From CAVTWH01 sp963738365 (GTDB lineage Bacteria > Actinomycetota > Actinomycetes > Mycobacteriales > Micromonosporaceae), in assembly GCA_963738365.1 (NCBI GenBank), contig CAVTWH010000010.1, positions 1,364,001 through 1,428,000 on the forward strand: a stretch of 64,000 bases of DNA. Reading direction: 5' to 3'. The notes under the pieces are model-generated. The model saw only the letters and a list, made by a program, of their open reading frames with translations, was not told where the DNA came from and did not search any database. Within the stretch, counting starts at the first letter, position 1, and every line of letters begins with the position of its first letter. A program made the translations under genes and the position numbers. Shown here piece by piece: positions 49,699-56,812 of the stretch.

Positions 49699-50148
49699 TC
49701 AGGGGTTGACCGTGAGGGAGATCTCCGCCGACTCCCGCCAGTCGCCCCGGTAGTCGATGATGCCGTGGTACCGCACGGTCTCGTATCGGCAGGACGAACA
49801 GTGGTTGACGGTGACGTAGGTGTGCACGGAGCTGGCCGTCGTCGCAGACTTGACCAGTCCCGTTCCCTGCGGCCCGTGCGCACCGATTCCGGTGAACAGC
49901 GACACCCCGTCGGTGGCGTTGAGATGGATCGTTGCCAGGCAGTAGGTAACCGAGTTGGTCGTCGACGAACTCTGGGTGATGACGAACTTTCCGATCTTCG
50001 ACGAGCCGTACATGATGCTCTTGCTGCCGACGGCCGACCCGGAGCACGGGTTGGTGGCGGCCTGGGCCTCGCCGACGTTCAGCAGCACCACCATCGCCAG
50101 CACCGCGGCAGCCGTGCCGCCCACAGCGATCTTCGTTCTGATCCTCAT
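49699..50148 (-). CDS. Small secreted protein of unknown function
   Basis: 149 residues. A signal peptide ends near VGEAQAATN. Four cysteines (NPCSG, TYCLAT and NHCSSCRYE) can form two disulfides. The mature part is Ser/Thr-rich and probably beta-sheet. The ATG at 50148 starts the signal. No family is recognised. Confidence 0.72.
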   Translation of the reverse strand: MRIRTKIAVGGTAAAVLAMVVLLNVGEAQAATNPCSGSAVGSKSIMYGSSKIGKFVITQSSSTTNSVTYCLATIHLNATDGVSLFTGIGAHGPQGTGLVKSATTASSVHTYVTVNHCSSCRYETVRYHGIIDYRGDWRESAEISLTVNP

Positions 50149-50605
50149 CGTTGCCTGATACCTTTCGCCGGCATCCTCGTCGCTCGGCGGCACGCTGCCG
50201 CCGAGCGAACCGCGCCCCTCACCCCGCCGGTGGTCGCCCGCCTCGCTGCGTCCACCGCTTCACCAGGGATGAAGATCGTCAATTCGGACCGCACGGTAGC
50301 AGCACCGCGCTACCCGGCATCGATGCGCTGGCACGGCAGGCAGACGGTGCACGAGCTCGAGCACCACCTGATGGACCTCGCACCTGTGCCACCGCCGAGC
50401 GGTAGGTGCCCGGTGGTCGCGCCGTGACGGGATCCGTGGGTCGGCCGGACCCGTTTTCTATCGGAAACAGGAGTTGACGGAAGAAGGCAGACGTTCTAGC
50501 GTCTATAACAACGTCCGCTAGAGATTTCCCGACCGGTCTGTCCCATGGATGTCCGCGGGACACGTCCGGCCATCGATCGTGACACGAGCTGACCGAGGAG
50601 GATCG
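50149..50605. other. Divergent intergenic region with promoter
   Basis: No gene is supported over these ~457 bp. The right part holds the promoter and operator at 50474-50522; the left part should hold the promoter for the secreted protein on the minus strand, not located. Confidence 0.5.
50474..50522 (+). promoter_or_regulatory. Promoter with overlapping operator (site 1 of 2)
   Basis: TTGACG at 50474-50479, 17-bp spacer, TAGCGT at 50497-50502. TCTAGC (50495-50500), 16 nt, GCTAGA (50517-50522) forms an inverted repeat over the -10 box. The same arm spacing recurs at 51854-51881. Binding there would block transcription of the gene at 50606. Confidence 0.6.
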
Positions 50606-51040
50606 ATGTCTCAACGACGTCTTGTCCGGGTGATGACCGTTGCGGCGGTCGCAATACTTTCCACCCTGTGCACCGGCACCGCAGCAAGCGCGGCAACCGC
50701 CCTCGACCGCACGCCGCCGACCGCCCCGTTCCTCGGCTACGCGGAAGGCTTCCAGTGCACCATGCTCATCGTCGGTATCGACCGGGCAACCGACAACGCG
50801 ACGCCCCAGTCGCAACTGCGGTATCAGGTGTACTCGGACGGCGTTCCGCTCGGAGCGCCGCTGGCCGACACCGGCTCCTCGGAGGGCGTGTGGGCCGTGC
50901 TGCACTTCCAGACACTGGCGGCCGGCTACCACACGGTCGCGGTCCGCGCGATCGACGCGGCCGGCAACCGGTCGGCGTCGAGCAACGCGGACCTGGTACG
51001 CGAGTACTACACGCCCGGCTGCGCGCCGGGGCACCTCTGA
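50606..51040 (+). CDS. Small secreted protein with Fn3-like fold
   Basis: 144 residues. A signal peptide ends near ASAATALD. The mature domain has a fibronectin type III-like pattern: DRTPPTAPFLGYAEGFQ, YQVYSDGVPLG, YHTVAVRAIDAAGNRSASSN. Two cysteines may form a disulfide. GAGGAGG precedes the ATG. The operator-like repeat over its promoter matches one in front of the regulator at 51099-51833. Function unknown. Confidence 0.78.
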   Translation: MSQRRLVRVMTVAAVAILSTLCTGTAASAATALDRTPPTAPFLGYAEGFQCTMLIVGIDRATDNATPQSQLRYQVYSDGVPLGAPLADTGSSEGVWAVLHFQTLAAGYHTVAVRAIDAAGNRSASSNADLVREYYTPGCAPGHL

Positions 51041-51070
51041 TCCGCCCGGCTGGACGGCATCCGCGCCGAC

Positions 51071-51107
51071 CGCCGGTAGCGGTGGCCACCGGTCACCGCT
51101 ACCGGCG
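51071..51107. terminator. Bidirectional hairpin between secreted protein and regulator
   Basis: A perfect 14-bp stem (arms 51071-51084 and 51094-51107) with a 9-nt loop; the right arm includes the regulator stop codon at 51099. Confidence 0.7.
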
Positions 51108-51833
51108 GGTCGACTTCGACGGCCCGGCCGCCGTCCCGGTGGTCACCGTGACGCAGCACCGGCCTGGTGACGGATCGAGCCGGGCGCGCAGGCCGGCCGG
51201 TCCGAGGGCACCGAGCAGTCCGTTGACCAGCTCCAGGTTCAGCGCACAGACCAGCGCGCGATGGCTCTCGGCGAGTTCGTGGAAGGGACAGTTGGCCAGC
51301 GTCACCCGGCCCTCCACCAGTCGCGGTTCGTACCCGTTGGCCGCCAGCGCCTCGGTGACCGCGCCCAGCGCGTCAGCCCGGCCCGCACGCGGCCCGCCCG
51401 CCGGTCGGACCTGTTCCGCCAGTGCGCGGCCGGCGGCGCGGGCGGCCTCGCTGATCAGCTCGTCCATCGCGAGCCCGGCGCGCTGCGCCGCGCTCGCCGC
51501 TTCGGCCAGCACGTAACCGGCCAGGTCGTAACGGCGTTCGGGCAGGCTGACCGCGATCGGCCGGGCAGACCGGCGGTACAGCTTGGCCGGCCGGCCGGCA
51601 CCGGGCCCCGACCGCCCGGGCGGTCGACGGTACTCCACCTCCAGCAGGCCGTCCTCTTCGAGCTTGTCCAGGTGGAACTTGGCCACGTGGAGCGCAACGC
51701 CCACCCCGCTCGCGGCGCGTTCCCGGCTGACCGGATCAGGTTGGGCCACCACATACCGGTACAGCTTCCGCCGGACCGGCTCGCCCAACGCCGCCAGGCT
51801 GCTGACCTGTTCATCGAAAGCATCTGCGGGCAC
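51099..51833 (-). CDS. HTH regulator with cysteine cluster (SufR-like)
   Basis: 244 residues. An N-terminal winged helix (RRKLYRYVVAQPDPVSRERAA then VALHVAKFHLDKLEEDGLL) is followed by a ligand domain with cysteines in NCPFHELAE, LVCALNLEL and GRCCVTV, resembling actinobacterial SufR-type regulators that may hold an Fe-S cluster. The start is a GTG at 51833. A dyad with the same geometry as that upstream of 50606 lies just upstream, so it may repress itself and that gene. Confidence 0.8.
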   Translation of the reverse strand: MPADAFDEQVSSLAALGEPVRRKLYRYVVAQPDPVSRERAASGVGVALHVAKFHLDKLEEDGLLEVEYRRPPGRSGPGAGRPAKLYRRSARPIAVSLPERRYDLAGYVLAEAASAAQRAGLAMDELISEAARAAGRALAEQVRPAGGPRAGRADALGAVTEALAANGYEPRLVEGRVTLANCPFHELAESHRALVCALNLELVNGLLGALGPAGLRARLDPSPGRCCVTVTTGTAAGPSKSTRR

Positions 51834-51853
51834 GCGACTCCCCTCGCCCGGAA

Positions 51854-51881
51854 TCTAACATCGAGACTAACACCCGTTAGA
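51854..51881. promoter_or_regulatory. Operator-like inverted repeat (site 2 of 2)
   Basis: TCTAAC (51854-51859), 16 nt, GTTAGA (51876-51881), upstream of the regulator start at 51833. Arm spacing equals that of the site at 50495-50522 and 19 of 28 positions agree. Confidence 0.6.
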
Positions 51882-52253
51882 AATGTTCCAGCACGACGGA
51901 GCTTCCTTCGCAGCGCAGGGTGGCCTGACCGCCTTCGGCGGCGTCTGCGATCTGCCGGCCGGTGACCCGGCCACCGTCGACGAGTACCCCGAGGACCTCG
52001 GATCCGTCACCAGCGCGGTCTGCCGTTCCGCCGTCGCGCCAGGTGGCCAGGGGGACAATGGATCGTATGCCTCCCAGCCGCCACCCTCGACGGCTCTGAT
52101 GGCCTTCGGGGTCGGCGTGAGGTGGCGGTCGCTGATCCGCAACGGCGGCCGCGGAGACTTGGCCGCGCCTTGCGCGCGCCACGCCGAGAGCTCCCGTTGG
52201 ACCCGGTCGTACCGGGACGGGCCCTGACTCCAGGACAGGGTGAAGTCATCCAC
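51877..52253 (-). pseudogene. Small gene broken by one frameshift
   Basis: From a GTG at 52253 the frame reads MDDFTLSWSQGPSRYDRVQR and later AIRAVEGGGWEAYDPLSP; a second frame then gives LATWRDGG and ends EVLGVLVDGGRVTGRQIADA to LEHF at 51877. The two join smoothly if one base is added to the five-G run at 52050-52054 (plus strand). The whole protein would be about 125 residues. It is either a real pseudogene or a homopolymer error. No family recognised. The stop overlaps operator site 2. Confidence 0.55.
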
Positions 52254-52285
52254 AATGGACTGTGGCCATGGGGGAGGGGGCGACT

Positions 52286-53764
52286 ATGGCCGGATTCCGG
52301 CCAGCGGGCGCTGACACCTACGATCGGCCCGCTGCGTTGCGCAGCCTGCGCCAGCATGATCCGGCCTACCCGGAGGCCGACGTCGTCGCGATCCTGGCTG
52401 ACCCGGTCAACGACCACCTGCTGGACTACGTGGTGGAAGAGGCGTTCAGCCATGTCTTCCCGGGAGACCAGCCGAGCGACTCGCCGCAGCGCTTCCTCGC
52501 CGACCTGGACGACGCCCTGGCAACTGCCCCGTCGTTCCATCTGTGGGCCGACACTCCGCTGTGCAGGTACCGCTGCAACTTCTGCCAGTTCCCGATCCTT
52601 GTACTGAGCCACCAGCCGACGACCGCCGCGCAGACCTCGCGGGTCTGGGTGGACGCGAACATCGCCGAAGCGAAGCTGTGGCTGGACGCCGTGCCGGCGA
52701 TGCGGACGACCCCGGTGGGGGAGTTCTGTCTCTTCGGCGGCACACCGACCGCCGTGCCGCCGGCTGACCTCGACCGTCTGCTGAGCTTCTACCGGTCGGC
52801 GTTCCGCTTCACGCAGGAGACGAGCCTGCGGGCCGAGGGCAGCCCGGACAGCCTGAGCGAGGAGCACCTCCAGGTGCTCCGCGAGCACGGCTTCCACACC
52901 CTGACCTACGGCATCCAGTCCTTCGACGACGACCTGTTGAAGCTGGCCAACCGGCGACACACAGGTGCAGAGGCGATCGACGCGCTCCGCCGGGCGCGGC
53001 GGCTCGGTTTCGACCGGATCGACGCCGACCTGGTGTGGGGACTGCCCGGACAGCGTGTGGCCGGCTTCCTCGGCGACGTGGACCGTATGCTCGCCGAGGA
53101 CTTCGACACCATCGTGATGATCAAGCTGCATCTGCGGTCGTTCGCCGAAGTGCAGTCCGCCATCGGGCACGTATCCCCGGCGGTGTGGGAGGAACCGAAG
53201 GTACGGGAGCGCATCGCGGAGTCCGGCCATGCCTGGCCGAGTCTCGGGCAGCAGTACCAGATGCGCGAGCAGGCCGTCGACAAGGTGGTGAGCGCCGGCT
53301 ACTACGAGCACCCGGCCACCTATTTCCCGAAGCGGTCGCGAGGTCCGCAGCGCTGGCGCAGCCTCAACCTCGACCAGCATCTGCAGGTTCCGCAGGTCGG
53401 CATCGGCCTCGGCGGGTACACCTGGAGCGATCGTTCGGAGGCCAATTCGTTCACCCGTCCCACGGCATACCTTGCCGAGGTCAACCGGGGTGTCCTGCCG
53501 TTGGAGGCGGTGACCACGATCTCCCCGCGCGAGCGCGAGGTGCGTGCCGTGCGGATGGCGCTGTCGACCTGCCAGCCGCTGAGCGAGACCGTGCACCGGG
53601 ACCGCTATCCGGCCGGCACGTTGCTGGACGGCGACTGGGGCGGCCGGTTCTCTTCGCTGCGCCAGCGTGGGCTTGTCGAGATCGACCGCGCGGCGGGCAC
53701 CGTCACACCCACCCGCGCCGGAGCCACGCTCATCGAAGCCATCATGCAGACGGAGATCACCTGA
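52286..53764 (+). CDS. HemW-like radical SAM protein
   Basis: 492 residues. The radical SAM cluster motif CRYRCNFC is at Cys93, Cys97 and Cys100 (C-x3-C-x2-C), followed by FGGTPTAVP, GIQSFDDDLLKLANRRHT and DLVWGLPGQ, all as in the coproporphyrinogen-oxidase-like HemW group. An N-terminal extension of ~85 residues precedes the cluster. The ATG at 52286 has GGGAGGGGG five bases upstream. It is followed by a glycosyltransferase and a kinase-like gene rather than heme genes, so a role in making or modifying a small product is more likely than heme handling. Substrate unknown. Confidence 0.85.
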   Translation: MAGFRPAGADTYDRPAALRSLRQHDPAYPEADVVAILADPVNDHLLDYVVEEAFSHVFPGDQPSDSPQRFLADLDDALATAPSFHLWADTPLCRYRCNFCQFPILVLSHQPTTAAQTSRVWVDANIAEAKLWLDAVPAMRTTPVGEFCLFGGTPTAVPPADLDRLLSFYRSAFRFTQETSLRAEGSPDSLSEEHLQVLREHGFHTLTYGIQSFDDDLLKLANRRHTGAEAIDALRRARRLGFDRIDADLVWGLPGQRVAGFLGDVDRMLAEDFDTIVMIKLHLRSFAEVQSAIGHVSPAVWEEPKVRERIAESGHAWPSLGQQYQMREQAVDKVVSAGYYEHPATYFPKRSRGPQRWRSLNLDQHLQVPQVGIGLGGYTWSDRSEANSFTRPTAYLAEVNRGVLPLEAVTTISPREREVRAVRMALSTCQPLSETVHRDRYPAGTLLDGDWGGRFSSLRQRGLVEIDRAAGTVTPTRAGATLIEAIMQTEIT

Positions 53765-53824
53765 CGCCACCATCACGTGGGACACACCAGCACGGGGGCA
53801 CGGCATGGCCGGAAGGCAGCGGGC

Positions 53825-55282
53825 ATGAGGGTCGGTCTCGTCTCGGGGGACGGGCTCCCGGTGAGCGGTCTCCTCACCATCTTCCGCAACGTCCTGGACG
53901 TCGGCGTCGCCGAGGGCCTGATCGAGCGCCCCGTGCCGGCGGACCTCGGCTACTCCTGGCGTCCGGACAAGGGTGACTTCTTCCCCGCGGGTGCCCCGGT
54001 GGACGGCTATCCGCCGTGGCTGACGGTGGCGGACAGTTCCGGTGTGGCCAGGTCGGCGGAGCCGGAGCCGGACACCATGTGGCAGCAGATCCGCGCCCAG
54101 GTGGCCGGGGCGTCGACGCTCTCGCGGGCCCAGCAGGCCGCGCTGTCGGCGCGGATCGACCGGGTCGCCGCCGGTTACCAGGCGCACTTCGCCCGGTGGA
54201 TGTGCGAAAGCGACATCGACTGGGTCATCGCCGTGAACATGACGCTCTCCGATGCCGTTCCGGTGACGGCCGGACTGCACCGCGCCGCGCGCGCCCGGTA
54301 CGGCGGCGGCCGACGGCCGGGCGGCGTGGTGTTCTGGGACCATGACCTGTTCCGGTCCTGCGCCGTCTTCGAAGACGGGCAGCGGGTGTATCCCACCGAG
54401 CCCAACGACTTCACGCCGCTGCCCGGTGCCGGGGACTACATTCGTTGGGTGGTCATCTCGGCGGAGTTGGCGAACGAGGCCAACCGGTACCCGACGGCGG
54501 GGATCCCCAGGGTGATACCGAACGTGCTACCCACCGTAGAAGGCGGTCCGCTCGAGACACGTCATGCGCAGTTCATCCGCCAGCGCGGTCTGGAACCCGG
54601 GCGTCCGCTGTTGCTGGCCCCCGTCCGGGTGTTCCGGATCAAGGGGGTGGAGATCTCCATCGAACTGCTGGCCGCCGCGAAGGCCGAGTGCCGGCGGCTC
54701 CGGCTGCCCACGCCGTACCTGTTGGTCTTCGGCAGCCTTCAGGAGGATCCGGCGTACGCGCGGGAGGTGCTCGCCTGCGCTGAGCGGTTGGGCGTGACGG
54801 CGGACGTGGTGTTCCTCGGCGGCGTGCCGCTCGGCAGCTATGCCGATGCGCGGGGCGACTGGCGACTCGACGAGGTGGACCTCCTCCGCCTGGCCGCGTC
54901 GACACGGGGCCTTGTGCTGTTCACGCCGAACGTGCCCGACGTCGAGACCATCGGGCTGGGACCGGCCCTCGCCGCCCGCGCGGGCATGCCCTCCGTGGTC
55001 ACCGCCTATGACGCCTTCGAGCGCGTCTACGGCCCGGACTTCCGGTACCTGTCCACGGGCAGCGGACAGGGCCGCCTCGCCGACACCGCGGTGCAGCTGG
55101 TACAGGCCATCCACGACCCACGGGCCAGGACCGACGTGGGCGGCGGCGCCGCCAATCAGGCTGTGCTGCGCCGGGTGTTCCCGTCCGACGGCTGGCGGGA
55201 CCTGCTCCACGAGCTGGCCGGCGTCGTTCGCCAGTCGACGGGCGGCCCGGCACTCGTGCGCGCCACACCGGACCCATGCTGA
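53825..55282 (+). CDS. GT4-like glycosyltransferase
   Basis: 485 residues with a GT-B layout: N-terminal MRVGLVSGDGLPVSGLL, a hinge, and a C-terminal nucleotide half with PVRVFRIKGVEISIELL, then VVFLGGVPLG and the acceptor-side GLGPALAARAGMPSVV in place of the usual E-x7-E. Sugar and acceptor unknown. The ATG at 53825 has GGAAGG upstream; its end overlaps the kinase-like gene by 7 bp. Confidence 0.75.
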   Translation: MRVGLVSGDGLPVSGLLTIFRNVLDVGVAEGLIERPVPADLGYSWRPDKGDFFPAGAPVDGYPPWLTVADSSGVARSAEPEPDTMWQQIRAQVAGASTLSRAQQAALSARIDRVAAGYQAHFARWMCESDIDWVIAVNMTLSDAVPVTAGLHRAARARYGGGRRPGGVVFWDHDLFRSCAVFEDGQRVYPTEPNDFTPLPGAGDYIRWVVISAELANEANRYPTAGIPRVIPNVLPTVEGGPLETRHAQFIRQRGLEPGRPLLLAPVRVFRIKGVEISIELLAAAKAECRRLRLPTPYLLVFGSLQEDPAYAREVLACAERLGVTADVVFLGGVPLGSYADARGDWRLDEVDLLRLAASTRGLVLFTPNVPDVETIGLGPALAARAGMPSVVTAYDAFERVYGPDFRYLSTGSGQGRLADTAVQLVQAIHDPRARTDVGGGAANQAVLRRVFPSDGWRDLLHELAGVVRQSTGGPALVRATPDPC

Positions 55283-56208
55283 GCCGACGGCCACCGGATG
55301 CCGGTGACATTCTGGCGTGCACCGAGCAGCTCGTCGGCGCACGACCCGTGCGGGAGCTTTTCCACGTGGCACATCTGTCCGCCGTCTACGGCTGGGTCCT
55401 CAGCGACGGCCGTGCGGTGGTCGGAAAGGTGCGCCCGCCGGCCGAGCGCATCGCGGGGTGCGTGCAGGTACAGCAGCACCTGTGGCGCGCCGGCTTTCCC
55501 TGTGCCAGGCCGCTCGCCGGTCCGGTTGCGGTGGACGGGTACTGCCTCACCGTCGAGGCGATGGTCGACGATGGGCCGGCGCTGGCTGCCTGGGCGCCGT
55601 CCCCGGCGATCTCGGCGCAGGCGCTGGCCCGCTTCATCGCGCTTGCACCGCCGGCCGACTCGCTACCCTCGGTCGAACCGCCGCCCGCCTGGATGTGGTG
55701 GGACCACGGTGAAGACGGCGTGTGGCCCTGGCCGGACGACCGCGACGACGACCTCAACGCCCGTCCCGGGCCGCCGTGGTTGGACGAGCTGGGTCGCCTG
55801 GTCCGGCAACGGCTGACCGGTTACGCGGGCCGGTGCGTCATCGGCCACGGCGACTGGGAGGCCCAGAACGTCGTCTGGAACGACGGTCAGTTGCACGCCG
55901 TGCACGACTGGGACAGCGTGGTGTGCCTGCCGGAGGCGGCGGTCGTGGGCGCCGCCGCCACAGTCTTCGCGGTGCGTGGCGGAGTGCCGGGGCACCCGAC
56001 CGTGGCCCACACAGCGGAATTCCTGGACGCCTACGCGCGGGCCCAGGGGCTGGACTGGAGCCCCGAGGATCGTCAGGTGTGCTGGGCCGCCGGCTTGTGG
56101 GTGCGCGCGTTCAACGCCAAGAAGGCATCGCTTGACGCGGACGGTCCCGAAATCGTCGGCGCCTTCCACGACGAGGCGATCGAGCGGCTGCGGCTCACCG
56201 GTGCCTGA
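55276..56208 (+). CDS. Aminoglycoside-phosphotransferase-like kinase
   Basis: 310 residues. The catalytic Brenner motif HGDWEAQN is at His191-Asn198, with the metal Asp at VHDWDS (Asp211). Such enzymes phosphorylate small molecules or antibiotics. It overlaps the glycosyltransferase by 7 bp and the 60-residue gene by 8 bp. As part of the radical SAM row it may phosphorylate the product or an intermediate. Confidence 0.83.
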   Translation: MLSRRPPDAGDILACTEQLVGARPVRELFHVAHLSAVYGWVLSDGRAVVGKVRPPAERIAGCVQVQQHLWRAGFPCARPLAGPVAVDGYCLTVEAMVDDGPALAAWAPSPAISAQALARFIALAPPADSLPSVEPPPAWMWWDHGEDGVWPWPDDRDDDLNARPGPPWLDELGRLVRQRLTGYAGRCVIGHGDWEAQNVVWNDGQLHAVHDWDSVVCLPEAAVVGAAATVFAVRGGVPGHPTVAHTAEFLDAYARAQGLDWSPEDRQVCWAAGLWVRAFNAKKASLDADGPEIVGAFHDEAIERLRLTGA

Positions 56209-56383
56209 GCTGAGCGACGACCTGCGGCTGGTAAGCGAGGCCGGTGGCCGCTTCCGGGACCCCTCCGGCGGCACGCGGTGGGGTCCCGGCGGCCTGTACA
56301 CCAACGGTCGGCTGGACGACTCGCCGGGCGACGTCCTGTGCGGGCACCGGTTCGACGGCCCGCCGGTCTCGGCCTGGCACTGA
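56201..56383 (+). CDS. Small hypothetical protein, 60 residues
   Basis: A GTG at 56201 lies inside the end of the kinase-like gene. The product begins MPELSDDLRLVSEAGGRF, is rich in Gly, Asp and Pro, and ends DVLCGHRFDGPPVSAWH. It has one Cys and two Trp. It follows a radical SAM, glycosyltransferase and kinase, so a small substrate peptide is conceivable; a gene fragment is equally possible. The ribosome site is weak. Confidence 0.45.
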   Translation: MPELSDDLRLVSEAGGRFRDPSGGTRWGPGGLYTNGRLDDSPGDVLCGHRFDGPPVSAWH

Positions 56384-56422
56384 ATCCGCCATCCGCGGCG
56401 ATGCGTCCGCCAGCTGGGCCGG

Positions 56423-56665
56423 TCAGCCCGGCTGCTTGAGCACAACGGCCGTCCCGGTCATCACGCAGTATGCCGAATCGCCGCCCAGCACGGTTTTCAC
56501 GTCGATGATGCCGTTCGCGCCGAGGCGTTGGGCCTGCTCGACGAGGGACGCCACCATCTTCTGGGTGTTGCCGCCGCCGATGGCCTGCAGGGCGGCCTGC
56601 GCGAAGACCAACCCGCGCACCTCGTACGTGAGGCCCGGTACCTCGGCCAGGGTGGACACCAGCAT
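56423..56665 (-). CDS. YbjQ/UPF0145-family small protein
   Basis: 80 residues with the YbjQ fold: LTYEVRGLVFAQAALQAIGG (the family's early strand and helix), then LGANGIIDVKTVLGGDSAYCVMTGTAVVL. YbjQ proteins form pentamers; function unknown. A weak hairpin at 56411-56434 overlaps its 3' end. Confidence 0.85.
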   Translation of the reverse strand: MLVSTLAEVPGLTYEVRGLVFAQAALQAIGGGNTQKMVASLVEQAQRLGANGIIDVKTVLGGDSAYCVMTGTAVVLKQPG

Positions 56666-56812
56666 GCGATCCCCTTTCCATCCGACGCGCTCATTCTCGA
56701 GCCGGCTGTCAACGCCGTCGCACGGCGGACCGGTGCGCGACAGTCGATCCCGGCCGGGAGAGCGTCGTGCGGGGCGGCTGCCGTCAGCGTCGACCGGGGA
56801 CGTCCGGCACGG

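Noticed and set aside
51883..52227. Plus-strand 114-residue frame
   Set aside because: It is opposite the frameshifted minus-strand gene, whose two parts look more protein-like; no ribosome site.
52286..53764. Housekeeping hemW
   Set aside because: The N-terminal extension and the glycosyltransferase and kinase neighbours are not typical of hemW; kept as HemW-like only.
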